A stretch of 64,000 nucleotides of DNA, from positions 1-64,000 of the forward strand of contig NZ_AYOY01000112.1 of assembly GCF_000508185.1 (NCBI RefSeq), in the 5' to 3' direction. Of this stretch, positions 54,418 through 64,000 are shown one piece after another. The notes beneath the pieces are model-generated. The model was not told the origin of the DNA, searched no databases, and worked only from the letters and a program-made list of their open reading frames with translations. The position numbers and the translations under genes were made by a program. Within the stretch, counting starts at the first letter, position 1; each line of letters opens with the position of its first letter. This DNA comes from Sphingobium sp. C100 (GTDB taxonomy: Bacteria > Pseudomonadota > Alphaproteobacteria > Sphingomonadales > Sphingomonadaceae).

Positions 54418-55719
54418 ATGAGCACTGACACCCTCGCCCCCGCCATTCGTCAGGCCGGCTTCTTCAACGAAGATCTCGCCAGCGCCGATCCCGAAATCTT
54501 CGATGCGATCGGCAAGGAACTCAAGCGCCAGCAGGACAAGATCGAACTGATCGCGTCCGAAAATATCGTGTCCAAGGCCGTGCTGGAGGCCGCCGGCTCG
54601 ATCTTCACCAACAAATATGCCGAAGGCTATCCGGGCAAGCGCTATTATGGCGGCTGCGAATATGCCGACGTCGTCGAAACGCTGGCGATCGAGCGCGCCA
54701 AGCAGCTGTTCGGATCAAACTTCGCCAACGTCCAGCCCAATAGCGGCAGCCAGATGAACCAGGCCGTGTTCCTGGCGCTGCTCCAGCCGGGCGACACCTT
54801 CATGGGCCTCGACCTGTCGTCAGGCGGTCACCTGACCCACGGGTCGCCGGTGAACATGAGCGGCAAATGGTTCAACCCCGTCGCCTATGGCGTGCGCCAG
54901 GACGATCATCTGATCGACATGGACGAAGTCGCCCGCATCGCCCGCGAGTGCAAGCCCAAGCTCATCATCTGCGGCGGCACCGCCTATTCGCGCGTGTGGG
55001 ATTTCCCGCGCTTCCGTGAGATTGCGGACGAAGTGGGCGCCTATCTGCTTGCCGACATGTCGCATTTTTCCGGCCTGGTCGCAGGCGGCGCGCACCCTTC
55101 GCCCGTGCCGCACGCCCATGTCACCACGACGACGACGCACAAGTCGCTGCGCGGTCCCCGCTCGGGCATCATCCTCTCCAATGACGAGGCGATCGCCAAG
55201 AAGCTCAATAGCGCGATCTTCCCCGGCCTTCAGGGCGGCCCGCTGATGCACATCATCGCGGCCAAAGCGGTGGCGTTCAAGGAAGCGCTGACGCCGGAAT
55301 TCAAGGCCTATGCGCATCAGATCGTCGCCAATGCGAAGGCGCTGGCGGAAACGCTGGCCGAGGCCGGCCTGTCGATCGTGTCGGGCGGCACCGACAATCA
55401 CCTGATGCTGGTCGATCTGCGCGCCAAGAACACCACCGGCAAGGCAGCGGAAAAGGCGCTCGATCGCGCTTACATCACCTGCAACAAGAATAATGTGCCG
55501 TTCGACACGGCCAGCCCCTTCGTCACCTCCGGCGTGCGGCTGGGCACCCCGGCCGGCACGACACGCGGCTTCCGCGAGGAAGAGTTTCGCCAGATCGGCC
55601 GCCTGATCGCGGAGGTCGTGGACGGCCTCAAGCGCAATGGCGACGAAGGCGATGGCCAGGTCGAGGCGCATGTGCGGGAAAAGGTGCTGGGCCTGACGGC
55701 GCGCTTCCCAATCTATTAA
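54418..55719 (+). CDS. glyA: Serine hydroxymethyltransferase
   Basis: GlyA makes glycine and methylene-tetrahydrofolate from serine. The 433-residue protein has [51 protein letters not shown], the PLP lysine segment [19 protein letters not shown], and [16 protein letters not shown]. It is fully standard in length and motifs. Its stop region is repeated immediately downstream in a 19-bp tandem duplication. Confidence 0.97.
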   Translation: MSTDTLAPAIRQAGFFNEDLASADPEIFDAIGKELKRQQDKIELIASENIVSKAVLEAAGSIFTNKYAEGYPGKRYYGGCEYADVVETLAIERAKQLFGSNFANVQPNSGSQMNQAVFLALLQPGDTFMGLDLSSGGHLTHGSPVNMSGKWFNPVAYGVRQDDHLIDMDEVARIARECKPKLIICGGTAYSRVWDFPRFREIADEVGAYLLADMSHFSGLVAGGAHPSPVPHAHVTTTTTHKSLRGPRSGIILSNDEAIAKKLNSAIFPGLQGGPLMHIIAAKAVAFKEALTPEFKAYAHQIVANAKALAETLAEAGLSIVSGGTDNHLMLVDLRAKNTTGKAAEKALDRAYITCNKNNVPFDTASPFVTSGVRLGTPAGTTRGFREEEFRQIGRLIAEVVDGLKRNGDEGDGQVEAHVREKVLGLTARFPIY

Positions 55720-55745
55720 AGGCTGGCCGATCTATTAAAGGCTGG
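55711..55745. repeat. 19-bp tandem duplication of the glyA stop region
   Basis: ATCTATTAAAGGCTGG occurs at 55711-55726 and again at 55730-55745, a period of 19 bases. The first copy contains the glyA stop codon. Confidence 0.85.
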
Positions 55746-55749
55746 AGAG

Positions 55750-55819
55750 CCGTTCGTTTCGAGCTTGTCGAGAAACGGGTTCCGCGACATCGTTTCCCGA
55801 CCCGGCTCGAAACGAACGG
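55750..55819. repeat. REP-like inverted repeat between glyA and nrdR
   Basis: Perfect 15-bp arms CCGTTCGTTTCGAGC (55750-55764) and the reverse complement (55805-55819) enclose 40 bases. That interval itself contains further pieces of the same motif (GTCGAGAAACGGG, TTTCCCGACCCGG). The arm is shared in part with 36408-36419. It looks like a dispersed intergenic palindrome of the kind common in sphingomonads. It could also act as a transcript hairpin within the glyA-nrdR unit. Confidence 0.75.
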
Positions 55820-55830
55820 AGATTATATAA

Positions 55831-56292
55831 ATGCGCTGCCCCTTCTGTTCCCATGAAGACAGCCAGGTGAAGGACAGCCGGCCGACGGAGGATGGCAACG
55901 CCATCCGCCGCCGCCGCCAGTGCGAAGCCTGCGGCGCGCGCTTCACCACCTTCGAACGCATCCAGTTGCGCGACATCTGGGTGGTGAAGAGCGAGGGACG
56001 GAAGGAAGCATTCGACCGCGACAAGCTGGCGAGGTCCATCGGCATCGCCAGCCGCAAGCGGCCGATCGATCCCAGCCGCCTCGAAAAGCTGGTATCAGGC
56101 ATCCAGCGCCAACTCGAAACCAGCGGCGAGGGCGAAGTGCCCGCCCGCGCGATCGGCGAGATGGTGATGGAGGGGCTGAAACGCCTGGACAGCGTCGCCT
56201 ATATCCGCTTCGCCAGCGTCTACAAGGATTTCACCGACGCCAAGGATTTCGAGGAATTCGCCGGGACGGTGAAGGCCGTCGGGCGGGATTGA
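55831..56292 (+). CDS. nrdR: Transcriptional repressor NrdR
   Basis: NrdR represses ribonucleotide reductase genes. The 153-residue protein has a zinc ribbon (C3, C6 and C31, C34: CPFC ... [16 protein letters not shown]) and an ATP-cone domain ([29 protein letters not shown]). The C-terminus has the standard [22 protein letters not shown]. It is last in the rpiB-glyA-nrdR order, separated from glyA by a repeat element. Confidence 0.97.
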   Translation: MRCPFCSHEDSQVKDSRPTEDGNAIRRRRQCEACGARFTTFERIQLRDIWVVKSEGRKEAFDRDKLARSIGIASRKRPIDPSRLEKLVSGIQRQLETSGEGEVPARAIGEMVMEGLKRLDSVAYIRFASVYKDFTDAKDFEEFAGTVKAVGRD

Positions 56293-56366
56293 GGGGATTT
56301 ATTCCTCTTCTCAAACGTCGCCTTCACTCAGGGCGAATGGGGGAAGGGGCGGCAGAAAAGAATGGC

Positions 56367-57095
56367 ATGATGAACACTCCTTCCCTACCCCCCGTCATCG
56401 TCCTCGTCCGCCCGCAACTGGGCGAGAATATCGGCAAGGCCGCGCGCGCGATGCTGAATTTCGGACTGACCGAAATGCGGCTGGTCTCGCCCCGCGACGG
56501 CTGGCCCAATCCCGATGCAGGCCCGTCGGCCGCCGGCGCGGATTTCATCCTGGATCAGGCGCAGGTCCATGAGACGCTGGCCGATGCCGTCGCCGACTGC
56601 GCCCATGTCTACGCCACCACGGTGCGCAAGCGCGGCGTCACCAAGCCGGTCGTCACGCCCGAAGCGGCCGCCCGCGAAATCCATGCTGCGCAAGGCCGCA
56701 GCGCCTTCGTCTTCGGGCCGGAACGATCCGGGCTGGAAACCGACGACGTCGCCCTCGCCCGCAAGATCCTGACCGTGCCGATCAACCCGGAATTCGGTTC
56801 GCTCAACCTGGCCCAGGCCGTTATCCTGTGCGCCTATGAATGGTCGAAACAGGCATCCCTGGAACAGCCGACCGTCACCGACATGCTCGAACCAGCGCCG
56901 CAGGTCGAGTTGGAGGGCATGATCGATCAGCTCGACACGATGCTGGAAAGCGCGGGCTATTTCTTCCCTGCCGATCGCGCGCAAGCAACCAAGCGAACAT
57001 TGCGCAACCTGCTGACCAAACCGGGTTGGAACCATCTGGAGGTGCGCACCTTCCGCGGCGTGCTGTCCACCCTCGCCAAGCCGCGTTCACGTTGA
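56367..57095 (+). CDS. trmJ: RNA 2'-O-methyltransferase (TrmJ-like)
   Basis: This SPOUT-class methyltransferase of 242 residues has the N-terminal VVLVRPQLGENIGKAARAMLNFG, the middle AFVFGPERSGL and the knotted SAM-binding NPEFGSLNLAQAV. These are typical of TrmJ, which methylates position 32 of tRNA. The helical C-terminal extension fits TrmJ rather than TrmH. The start MMNTPSLPPV at 56367 is chosen; the frame is open upstream through nrdR. Confidence 0.85.
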   Translation: MMNTPSLPPVIVLVRPQLGENIGKAARAMLNFGLTEMRLVSPRDGWPNPDAGPSAAGADFILDQAQVHETLADAVADCAHVYATTVRKRGVTKPVVTPEAAAREIHAAQGRSAFVFGPERSGLETDDVALARKILTVPINPEFGSLNLAQAVILCAYEWSKQASLEQPTVTDMLEPAPQVELEGMIDQLDTMLESAGYFFPADRAQATKRTLRNLLTKPGWNHLEVRTFRGVLSTLAKPRSR

Positions 57096-57149
57096 CACCG
57101 ACCTGCAACTAAGCAACAATATCGCGGCAGGAATGACAGGAGAAGCTCG

Positions 57150-57410
57150 ATGCGCATCGCAACCGCTACCATCCTCTCTTCACTTCTTTTTGCCAGTTCG
57201 GCTCACGCTGTAGCTCCGACGGCTACGGAAGACAACGATGAGACGACGACCGGCCAGTTCGTTTGTCGTTACATTGTGCATCCGCACAGTTCTCGCATGG
57301 CCGGCAGCAAAACGTGCGGAACGCCGGAACAATGGGATGCCTATGTTGCAAAACAGCGCGCCAAGGATAAGCTTCGACTGATCCTGAGGGCCACAAACGG
57401 AAATCGCTGA
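57150..57410 (+). CDS. Small secreted protein (86 residues)
   Basis: A signal peptide (MRIATATILSSLLFASSAHA) is followed by a short mature part with two cysteines (FVCRYIVHP, SKTCGTPEQWDAY). It has the C-x(n)-C-G-T-x-x-x-W pattern of small alphaproteobacterial exported proteins of unknown function. AGGAG lies upstream of the ATG. The codon use is less GC-rich than the neighbours. Function is unknown. Confidence 0.7.
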   Translation: MRIATATILSSLLFASSAHAVAPTATEDNDETTTGQFVCRYIVHPHSSRMAGSKTCGTPEQWDAYVAKQRAKDKLRLILRATNGNR

Positions 57411-57442
57411 ACGGCGATGGGGTGCTCGCCCCCTTTCGTATA

Positions 57443-58204
57443 TCAGATACCGCCGGGGTAAACCGCCCAGCCGCCCCGTTCCAGCCCCGCGCCCAGCGCC
57501 GCCATACAGGCGTCGAGCCGGGCCTGCTCCGTTGAGCGCACAACGAAATTGGCGCCCGTCCGGCCGTCGCGGAAAAAAGGATAGCTGCCGATCTGGCATC
57601 CCTCATGCGCCCGCTCGATCGCGCCCAGCAAGTCGGCGATCTCGCTTTCCGCCACCCAGCAGCCAATCGTAGCCGATCGCAGCGGCAAGCCGCCTTCCAA
57701 CGTTCCGGTCAGGCTTTCCAGCATCCCCGCAGTAATATGCGGCACGCCGGCCATGATGAAGATATTGCCGTGACGGATGCCGGGCGCACCCGACATGCGG
57801 TTTTCGATCAGAGTGGCGCCGGCCGGCACCCGCGCCATGCGCAGTCGCGCTTCGGTCAGGCCGCCGCGCGTTTCATAATAGCTCGACAGCACGGCCCGCG
57901 CTCCTTCGTGGATTTCCACGCCCACGCCCAGCGCCGCGGCAATCGCATCGACGGTGATGTCGTCATGAGTCGGCCCTATGCCGCCCGTGGTGAACAGATA
58001 ATCGTTGCGCGCGCGCAGGGCGTTCACCGCCTCGACGATCGCCTGACTGTCGTCCGCCACCACCCGCACTTCGCGCAGGCGTATGCCCTGGACGTTCAAC
58101 CAGGTCGCGATTTGCGCGACATTCCTGTCCTGCGTGCGGCCGGACAATATCTCGTCGCCGATCACAATCAGCGCTGCAGTCCAGATGCGGGTCGTATCGG
58201 CCAT
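57443..58204 (-). CDS. CinA-like molybdopterin-binding domain protein
   Basis: The 253-residue protein has the MoCF-type domain seen at the N-terminus of CinA (AALIVIGDEILSGRTQDRN, FTTGGIGPTHDDITVDAIA, APGIRHGNIFIMAGVP). It lacks the C-terminal nicotinamide-nucleotide amidase domain. Stand-alone versions are common in alphaproteobacteria and their role is uncertain (possible FAD or ADP-ribose pyrophosphatase). The start MADTTRIW at 58204 is chosen over 58252. Confidence 0.85.
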   Translation of the reverse strand: MADTTRIWTAALIVIGDEILSGRTQDRNVAQIATWLNVQGIRLREVRVVADDSQAIVEAVNALRARNDYLFTTGGIGPTHDDITVDAIAAALGVGVEIHEGARAVLSSYYETRGGLTEARLRMARVPAGATLIENRMSGAPGIRHGNIFIMAGVPHITAGMLESLTGTLEGGLPLRSATIGCWVAESEIADLLGAIERAHEGCQIGSYPFFRDGRTGANFVVRSTEQARLDACMAALGAGLERGGWAVYPGGI

Positions 58205-58295
58205 GGCGCGTCCATAGCCTGTGACGGGCGGGCTGCCTAGAGCCCCGCACACCGCCCCCCTCGCATTATGCCGGCCAAGCGACTATAATCGCGTC

Positions 58296-59126
58296 ATGAC
58301 CGACTATATGACGATGACGGCCGATGCGCCGATTTCCCGCTCGACCGCGATCAAGCTCCATGACGACTCCGGCTTTGCCGGGATGCGCAAGGCCGGCCGG
58401 CTCGCCGCCGAAATCCTCGACGCGCTGGCGCCTCATGTGGTGCCCGGCGTCACCACCGGCGAACTGGACGACATTGTCCGCCGCATGACGCTGGACGGCG
58501 GCGGCGTGCCGGCGACCCTGGGCTATCGCGGCTATACCCACAGCTGCTGCATCAGCCTGAACAACGTTATCTGCCATGGCATCCCCGGCGACTATCGGCT
58601 CAAGGATGGCGACATCCTCAATATCGACGTCACGCCGCAGGTCGATGGCTGGCATGGCGACACCAGCCGCATGTTCATCGCCGGCGAAGCCTCGATCAAG
58701 GCACGGCGGCTGGTGGAGGTCACCTATGAATGCCTGATGCTGGGCATCGAGCAGGCCAGGCCCGGCAATCATCTGGGCGACATCGGCCATGCCATCCAGC
58801 GCCATGCCGAAAAGCATCGTTATGGCGTCGTCCGCGATTTTTGCGGCCATGGCGTGGGCCGCGTCTTTCACGACAGCCCAGAAGTCGTCCATATCGGTCG
58901 CCCCGGCAGCGGCCCGGAGCTGAAGCCCGGCATGTTCTTCACGATCGAACCGATGATCAACATCGGCAAGCCGGACGTGAAGATGCTGGACGACGGCTGG
59001 ACCGCGGTGACGCGCGATCGGACCCTGTCCGCCCAGTTCGAACATAGTATCGGCATCACCGAAACGGGTTGCGAAATCTTCACCAAAAGTCCGGCCGGGC
59101 GCGACTGCCCGCCCTATGGCGCCTGA
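58296..59126 (+). CDS. map: Methionine aminopeptidase, type I
   Basis: Map removes the initiator methionine. The 276-residue protein has HDDSGFAGMRKAGRLAAEIL, NNVICHGIPGDYRLKDGDILNIDVTP (metal aspartate), WHGDTSRMF (second aspartate), GHGVGRVFHDSPEVVH (histidine) and FTIEPMINIG, HSIGITETG (two glutamates). All ligands of the two-metal site are present. The start at 58296 (MTDYMTM) is chosen; a longer frame to 58221 has no family similarity. It diverges from the CinA-like gene. Confidence 0.95.
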   Translation: MTDYMTMTADAPISRSTAIKLHDDSGFAGMRKAGRLAAEILDALAPHVVPGVTTGELDDIVRRMTLDGGGVPATLGYRGYTHSCCISLNNVICHGIPGDYRLKDGDILNIDVTPQVDGWHGDTSRMFIAGEASIKARRLVEVTYECLMLGIEQARPGNHLGDIGHAIQRHAEKHRYGVVRDFCGHGVGRVFHDSPEVVHIGRPGSGPELKPGMFFTIEPMINIGKPDVKMLDDGWTAVTRDRTLSAQFEHSIGITETGCEIFTKSPAGRDCPPYGA

Positions 59127-59135
59127 TCCATGCCC

Positions 59136-59152
59136 TGCCCAATAATTGGGCA
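59136..59152. promoter_or_regulatory. NtrC-like binding site 1 upstream of glnB
   Basis: The perfect palindrome TGCCCAATAATTGGGCA has the 17-bp length and TGC-N11-GCA frame of NtrC enhancer sites. Its centre is 31 bp from that of the second site. Confidence 0.55.
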
Positions 59153-59166
59153 TGGCGACATGAAAT

Positions 59167-59183
59167 TGCCCGGAATCCGGGCA
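59167..59183. promoter_or_regulatory. NtrC-like binding site 2 upstream of glnB
   Basis: TGCCCGGAATCCGGGCA is a second perfect 17-bp palindrome of the same TGCCC-N7-GGGCA form, three helical turns from site 1 and about 60 bp upstream of the sigma-54-like promoter. Confidence 0.55.
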
Positions 59184-59235
59184 ATATGGACAAAGATTGC
59201 TGCATCGCCGAAAGCAGTCCTAGCGATTCGCCATT

Positions 59236-59250
59236 TGGCACGGTAATTGA
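59236..59250 (+). promoter_or_regulatory. Sigma-54-like promoter of glnB-glnA
   Basis: TGGCACG (59236-59242), four bases, then TTGA (59247-59250) fit the -24/-12 consensus TGGCACG-N4-TTGC except for the last base of the -12 element. The gene glnB starts 114 bases downstream. The two NtrC-like sites upstream make this assignment more likely. The 238-bp region 59127-59364 contains no gene that I can support. Confidence 0.5.
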
Positions 59251-59361
59251 TTGCCAAGAGCGACGGATGCGTGCCTTGCGGGAGCATGGGGATCGTCGCT
59301 TGAGGAGAGGCATGGGGGCGGCGCCCGCATGTCGGCGTGCGTCATGGGTTGGGACTATTAA

Positions 59362-59703
<342 letters not shown>

Positions 59704-59748
59704 TTTTATCGGCCGGTCCCGCGGGGGGCCGGAAGACAGGCATCAACG

Positions 59749-59767
59749 GACCCCTTGGGGGGGTTTT
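59749..59767 (+). terminator. Weak hairpin with T-run between glnB and glnA
   Basis: ACCCC-TTGG-GGGGT followed by TTTTC forms a short terminator-like hairpin in the glnB-glnA gap. A further GC-rich self-complementary stretch lies just upstream (59711-59732). It may partly terminate transcription or stabilise one end of a processed transcript. Confidence 0.4.
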
Positions 59768-59788
59768 CTGAAAGAAGGGCAATTGCAC

Positions 59789-61201
<1,413 letters not shown>

Positions 61202-61221
61202 CCCCTTTCCCGGGACGCTGT

Positions 61222-61260
61222 AAAAAAAGGCCCGGCCGCGCAAGCGGTCGGGCCTTTCGC
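61222..61260 (+). terminator. Terminator after glnA
   Basis: An A-run precedes an 11-base GC-rich stem (GGCCCGGCCGC, 61229-61239, pairing with 61244-61254 with one mismatch region) and TTT follows. It may work in both directions. Confidence 0.85.
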
Positions 61261-61307
61261 TTTTGCAGGCGATTGCGGGATGAAAGGCGACACCCCACAT
61301 TGGCGAC

Positions 61308-62357
61308 ATGACCCCGCTGGATATGCTTGGCCTCTCCATCCCCCTCATCCAGGCGCCGATGGCCGGTGTCTCCACGCCTGCCATGGCCGCTGCGGTCAGC
61401 AACGCCGGTGCGCTCGGCTCGATCGCCGTTGGTGCGATCGATGCGCCCGCCGCGCGGGATATGATCGCCGCAGTGCGCGCCCGAACGGATCGCCCCTTCA
61501 ACGTCAATCTCTTCGCCCACGCTCCGGCCACGCCCCGTCCGGCGCTGGAGGCGCGATGGCTTGCCACCCTTGAACCGCTTTTCGGCCAGTTCAGCGCAGC
61601 GCCGCCCACGTCGCTTCGGGAAATCTATCGCAGCTTCGCGGCGGATGACGCCATGCTCGCCATGCTGGCCGAAACCCGGCCAGCCGTGGTCAGCCTTCAT
61701 TTCGGCCTTCCCGAAGCCTGGCGGATCGCAACGCTGAAGGCAGCCGGTTGCATCCTGTTCGCCAGCGTCACCAGCCTCGCCGAGGCGCACGCCGCCAACG
61801 CGGCCGGTGTCGATATGCTCGTCGCGCAGGGATTTGAGGCCGGCGGCCACCGCGGCATGTTCGATCCGACTGCGCCCGACGATCGGCTCGGCACCTTTGC
61901 GCTGACGCGGCTGCTGGTGGAACGCTCGGATCTGCCCGTCATCGCGGCGGGCGGCATCATGGACGGCCGTGGCGTGCGCGCCGCACTCGATTTGGGCGCG
62001 ATCGCGGCGCAACTGGGCACCGCCTTCATCGGCTGTCCGGAAAGTAGCGCTGATGCCGACTATCGCGCTGCCCTGTTCAGCCCGGCGGCGGCACATACCG
62101 TCATGACGCGCGTGATTTCCGGCCGTCCGGCCCGCTGCCTGCCCAACCGCTTCGTCCAATGGGGCGTCGAAACGACGCAGACACCGCCCGACTATCCCAT
62201 TGCCTATGATGCCGGAAAGGCGCTCAACCAGCTTGCCCGGTCGCATGGCGAAGGCGGCTATGGCGCGCAATGGGCGGGTCAGGGCGCGCCATTCGCCCGT
62301 GCGCTGCCTGCTGCCGAACTGGTGGCCAGAATCGAATCGGAGATGGCTGTCCTATAG
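61308..62357 (+). CDS. Nitronate monooxygenase
   Basis: This FMN-dependent 2-nitropropane dioxygenase-type protein of 349 residues has PLIQAPMAGVSTPAMAAAVSNAGALGSIA, FNVNLFAH, LLVAQGFEAGGHRG-type sequence (MLVAQGFEAGGHRGMF, active-site histidine) and VIAAGGIMDGRGVRAALDLGAIAAQLGTAFIGCPES. Its role may be detoxification of nitronates. The glnA terminator separates it from the nitrogen genes. Confidence 0.88.
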   Translation: MTPLDMLGLSIPLIQAPMAGVSTPAMAAAVSNAGALGSIAVGAIDAPAARDMIAAVRARTDRPFNVNLFAHAPATPRPALEARWLATLEPLFGQFSAAPPTSLREIYRSFAADDAMLAMLAETRPAVVSLHFGLPEAWRIATLKAAGCILFASVTSLAEAHAANAAGVDMLVAQGFEAGGHRGMFDPTAPDDRLGTFALTRLLVERSDLPVIAAGGIMDGRGVRAALDLGAIAAQLGTAFIGCPESSADADYRAALFSPAAAHTVMTRVISGRPARCLPNRFVQWGVETTQTPPDYPIAYDAGKALNQLARSHGEGGYGAQWAGQGAPFARALPAAELVARIESEMAVL

Positions 62358-62373
62358 CGCTCCCACGCAGTCC

Positions 62374-63021
62374 TCAGCCCGGTATCACCGCCCCGAACAA
62401 CAGGGTCGGCTCTCCGGCGGGCGACAAGACGATCTGGCCGCCTGCTTCCATCACCAGTTGTCGCACCATCCAGGCCGCCGCCGTGCGCGACGCCAGCCCC
62501 TCGACCGGCAGCGTGCCCGCCAGCGCGGCGCGCAGGTCCGGGTCCAGCACCAGCTTTGGCCCTTCGGCCCGCACCACGATCTCGGTGACGCCCGGCCGCG
62601 TTTCCGCGCCGATATCGAGCTGACCACCGCGCACCAGCGCGTCGCCGGCGATCAGCGCCAGGTTGAGCAGGATTTTGGCCGCGAGCTTGCCGAGCATCTG
62701 TTCGTCGACCATCCAGCCGACCTTGACCCTGCCCGATCCCGCGAACATTCCCTCGATCGCGACCTTGGCCTCGTGCGGCGGCACCGCTTCGCCAAAGCCG
62801 CCCGCCGATCCGAAGGCCAGGCGGAAAAATTTCAGCTTGTTGGCCGATGTCCGCGCGCTGTCCGACAGCAGGTCCAGGCAGCGCTCCCGCATCGCCGGGT
62901 CCGTCTCGTCCGCCATCAGTTCCAGCCCGTTGTTGAGCGCGCCGACCGGGCTTAGCAGGTCATGGCACAGGCGCGAACAAAGCAGGCTGGCAAATTCGAT
63001 GCTGTCGGTCGGGTTGGTCAT
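62374..63021 (-). CDS. chpT: Histidine phosphotransferase ChpT
   Basis: ChpT passes phosphate from CckA to CtrA in the alphaproteobacterial cell cycle pathway. The 215-residue protein has a helical dimerisation domain with phospho-acceptor H20 (LCSRLCHDLLSPVGALNNGLELM) and a degenerate HATPase-like C-terminal domain (KILLNLALIAGDAL). The start MTNPTDSIEF at 63021 is chosen over 63090. Confidence 0.85.
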   Translation of the reverse strand: MTNPTDSIEFASLLCSRLCHDLLSPVGALNNGLELMADETDPAMRERCLDLLSDSARTSANKLKFFRLAFGSAGGFGEAVPPHEAKVAIEGMFAGSGRVKVGWMVDEQMLGKLAAKILLNLALIAGDALVRGGQLDIGAETRPGVTEIVVRAEGPKLVLDPDLRAALAGTLPVEGLASRTAAAWMVRQLVMEAGGQIVLSPAGEPTLLFGAVIPG

Positions 63022-63111
63022 GCGGATGCGGGTCGCCAATGTGAAAAGGGGAGTGACCCGGCTAATGCGCCGCCCGGTGCCGCGATGCAAGCCCGGCTCG
63101 CCGCCTTTCGC

Positions 63112-63513
63112 TCACCTTATGTCGAGCATTGCCTCTACAAAGCGCACCACGCCGCCGTCCTTCGCCCCCGCGATCCAGAGGCGCGCCTCTCCATCCGCGA
63201 CGATCAGCCAGAAGCCGCCATCGGGGGCCGCGCAGGCGGCGTCTGTCGCCGATGGCATGGCGACGCCGGAAGGGTGCGAATGATAATGGCCGATCACGGC
63301 CGGTCCGCCTGCCCTCGCCGCCCGATGCGCCGCGATCAGCACCGCGGGGTCCAGTTCGAAATGGCGGGCGGGATCGGAGGCGATGTTGGCGGCGGGCAGG
63401 ATCGCGTCGATCCGCCCCGGCGCGCCCAGCAGCAAACCGCAGACCTCATCACGGTCGGCCACGCACAAGGCCATGATTTGTTCCAGGGTGACCCTTGATA
63501 TTGCGACCTTCAT
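63112..63513 (-). CDS. JAMM/Mov34-family metallopeptidase
   Basis: The 133-residue protein carries the JAMM zinc site: an upstream glutamate (DEVCGLLLG) and the H-x-H-P-S-x7-D motif (GHYHSHPSGVAMPSATD). Bacterial members act as isopeptidases on ubiquitin-like or sulfur-carrier proteins such as MoaD or ThiS. No such carrier gene lies nearby, so its substrate is unknown. Confidence 0.85.
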   Translation of the reverse strand: MKVAISRVTLEQIMALCVADRDEVCGLLLGAPGRIDAILPAANIASDPARHFELDPAVLIAAHRAARAGGPAVIGHYHSHPSGVAMPSATDAACAAPDGGFWLIVADGEARLWIAGAKDGGVVRFVEAMLDIR

Positions 63514-63530
63514 GCCTACATCCCTAGTCC

Positions 63531-64000
63531 ATGGTTCCGGGGGTTTCCATCATCGAAGCAGCGATTGGCGAAGCGCAGCATGGGCTGCGACTCGACCGCG
63601 CGCTTGCGGACCTCCTGCCCGACATTTCGCGCGAGCGGCTCAAGACGCTGATCGGCGATGGCCAGGTGCAGGCCCGGCACAGCGGCAAGCTAAACGCGTC
63701 GATGAAGGTCGTCGCCGGCCAGCTTTTTACGGTCACCCTCCCCCCGCCGACGCCGCTCGATACGGTGGCGCAGGATATTCCGCTGGTTATCGTGCATGAA
63801 GATGCCGACCTGATCGTCATCGACAAGCCCGCCGGCCTGGTCGTCCATCCCGCCGCCGGCAATCTCGACGGCACCCTCGTCAACGCGCTGCTCCATCATT
63901 GTGCGGGGCGACTGTCGGGTATTGGCGGCGTGGCGCGGCCGGGCATCGTTCATCGCATCGACAAGGATACTTCCGGGCTTCTGGTCGTTGCAAAGACCGA
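63531..64000 (+). CDS. rluD: RluA-family pseudouridine synthase, N-terminal part (cut by window edge)
   Basis: The visible 156 residues include an S4-like RNA-binding segment (GLRLDRALADLLPDISRERLKTLIGDGQVQ) and the catalytic signature HRIDKDTSGLLVVAKT with the active aspartate. These fit RluD-type enzymes that modify 23S rRNA. The RluD assignment within the family is tentative because the C-terminal half is beyond the window. Confidence 0.85.
   Translation, partial: MVPGVSIIEAAIGEAQHGLRLDRALADLLPDISRERLKTLIGDGQVQARHSGKLNASMKVVAGQLFTVTLPPPTPLDTVAQDIPLVIVHEDADLIVIDKPAGLVVHPAAGNLDGTLVNALLHHCAGRLSGIGGVARPGIVHRIDKDTSGLLVVAKT

Overview
The window reads as chromosomal DNA of a GC-rich alphaproteobacterium of the family Sphingomonadaceae. 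Sphingobium or Novosphingobium is my best guess, and the genus is an inference. The main reasons are a sphingomonad-style general stress response locus (phyR, nepR, ecfG and a PhyP-like kinase), an XrtA/PEP-CTERM prs cluster, a Caulobacter-type TonB receptor, the rpiB-glyA-nrdR order, ChpT, and a Novosphingobium-type ManD. I see no rRNA, tRNA, CRISPR array, prophage or complete insertion sequence.

Layout. 1-5.2 kb (minus strand): exopolysaccharide/PEP-CTERM genes, in the order glycosyltransferase, prsK, prsR, prsT, with a 72-bp tandem duplication at the prsK/prsR junction. 5.3-9.5 kb: the general stress response module (small membrane proteins, ecfG, phyR, nepR, phyP-like), with several GGAAC-N16/17-CGTT type promoters. 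9.5-14 kb: tgt, an RpfF-type DSF synthase and a convergent membrane GGDEF-EAL protein. 14-18.3 kb: putA with a divergent Lrp-type regulator.

18.3-44.2 kb is a glucuronoxylan/hexuronate/xylose utilisation region: SGNH esterase, TonB-dependent receptor, the hexuronate operon manD-exuT-uxaC-uxuB, two GH3 glycosidases, a GH67 alpha-glucuronidase, a LacI-type repressor, and a xylose oxidative operon (FAA-family dehydratase, SDR xylose dehydrogenase, xylonolactonase, XylE-like transporter, GalM-like epimerase). purB, an EF-hand protein and a small membrane protein sit between the two halves. Near-identical LacI-type palindromes precede the receptor, the GH3/GH67 divergent promoter, the repressor itself and the xylose operon. 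Together they look like one regulon that takes glucuronoxylan oligomers from import through debranching to central metabolism. No xylonate dehydratase is present.

44.2-49.4 kb: lapA-pyrF, a short atypical islet, then an operon of two cysteine desulfurases, a ferredoxin and a class A beta-lactamase with carbapenemase-like cysteines. 49.5-53.9 kb: a hydrolase, several small unknown proteins and a LytS/LytTR two-component pair. 54-59.1 kb: rpiB-glyA-nrdR, a tRNA methyltransferase, a CinA-like protein and map. 59.1-61.3 kb: glnB-glnA with paired NtrC-like enhancers and a sigma-54-like promoter. 61.3-64 kb: nitronate monooxygenase, chpT, a JAMM protease and the start of an rluD-type gene cut by the window edge.
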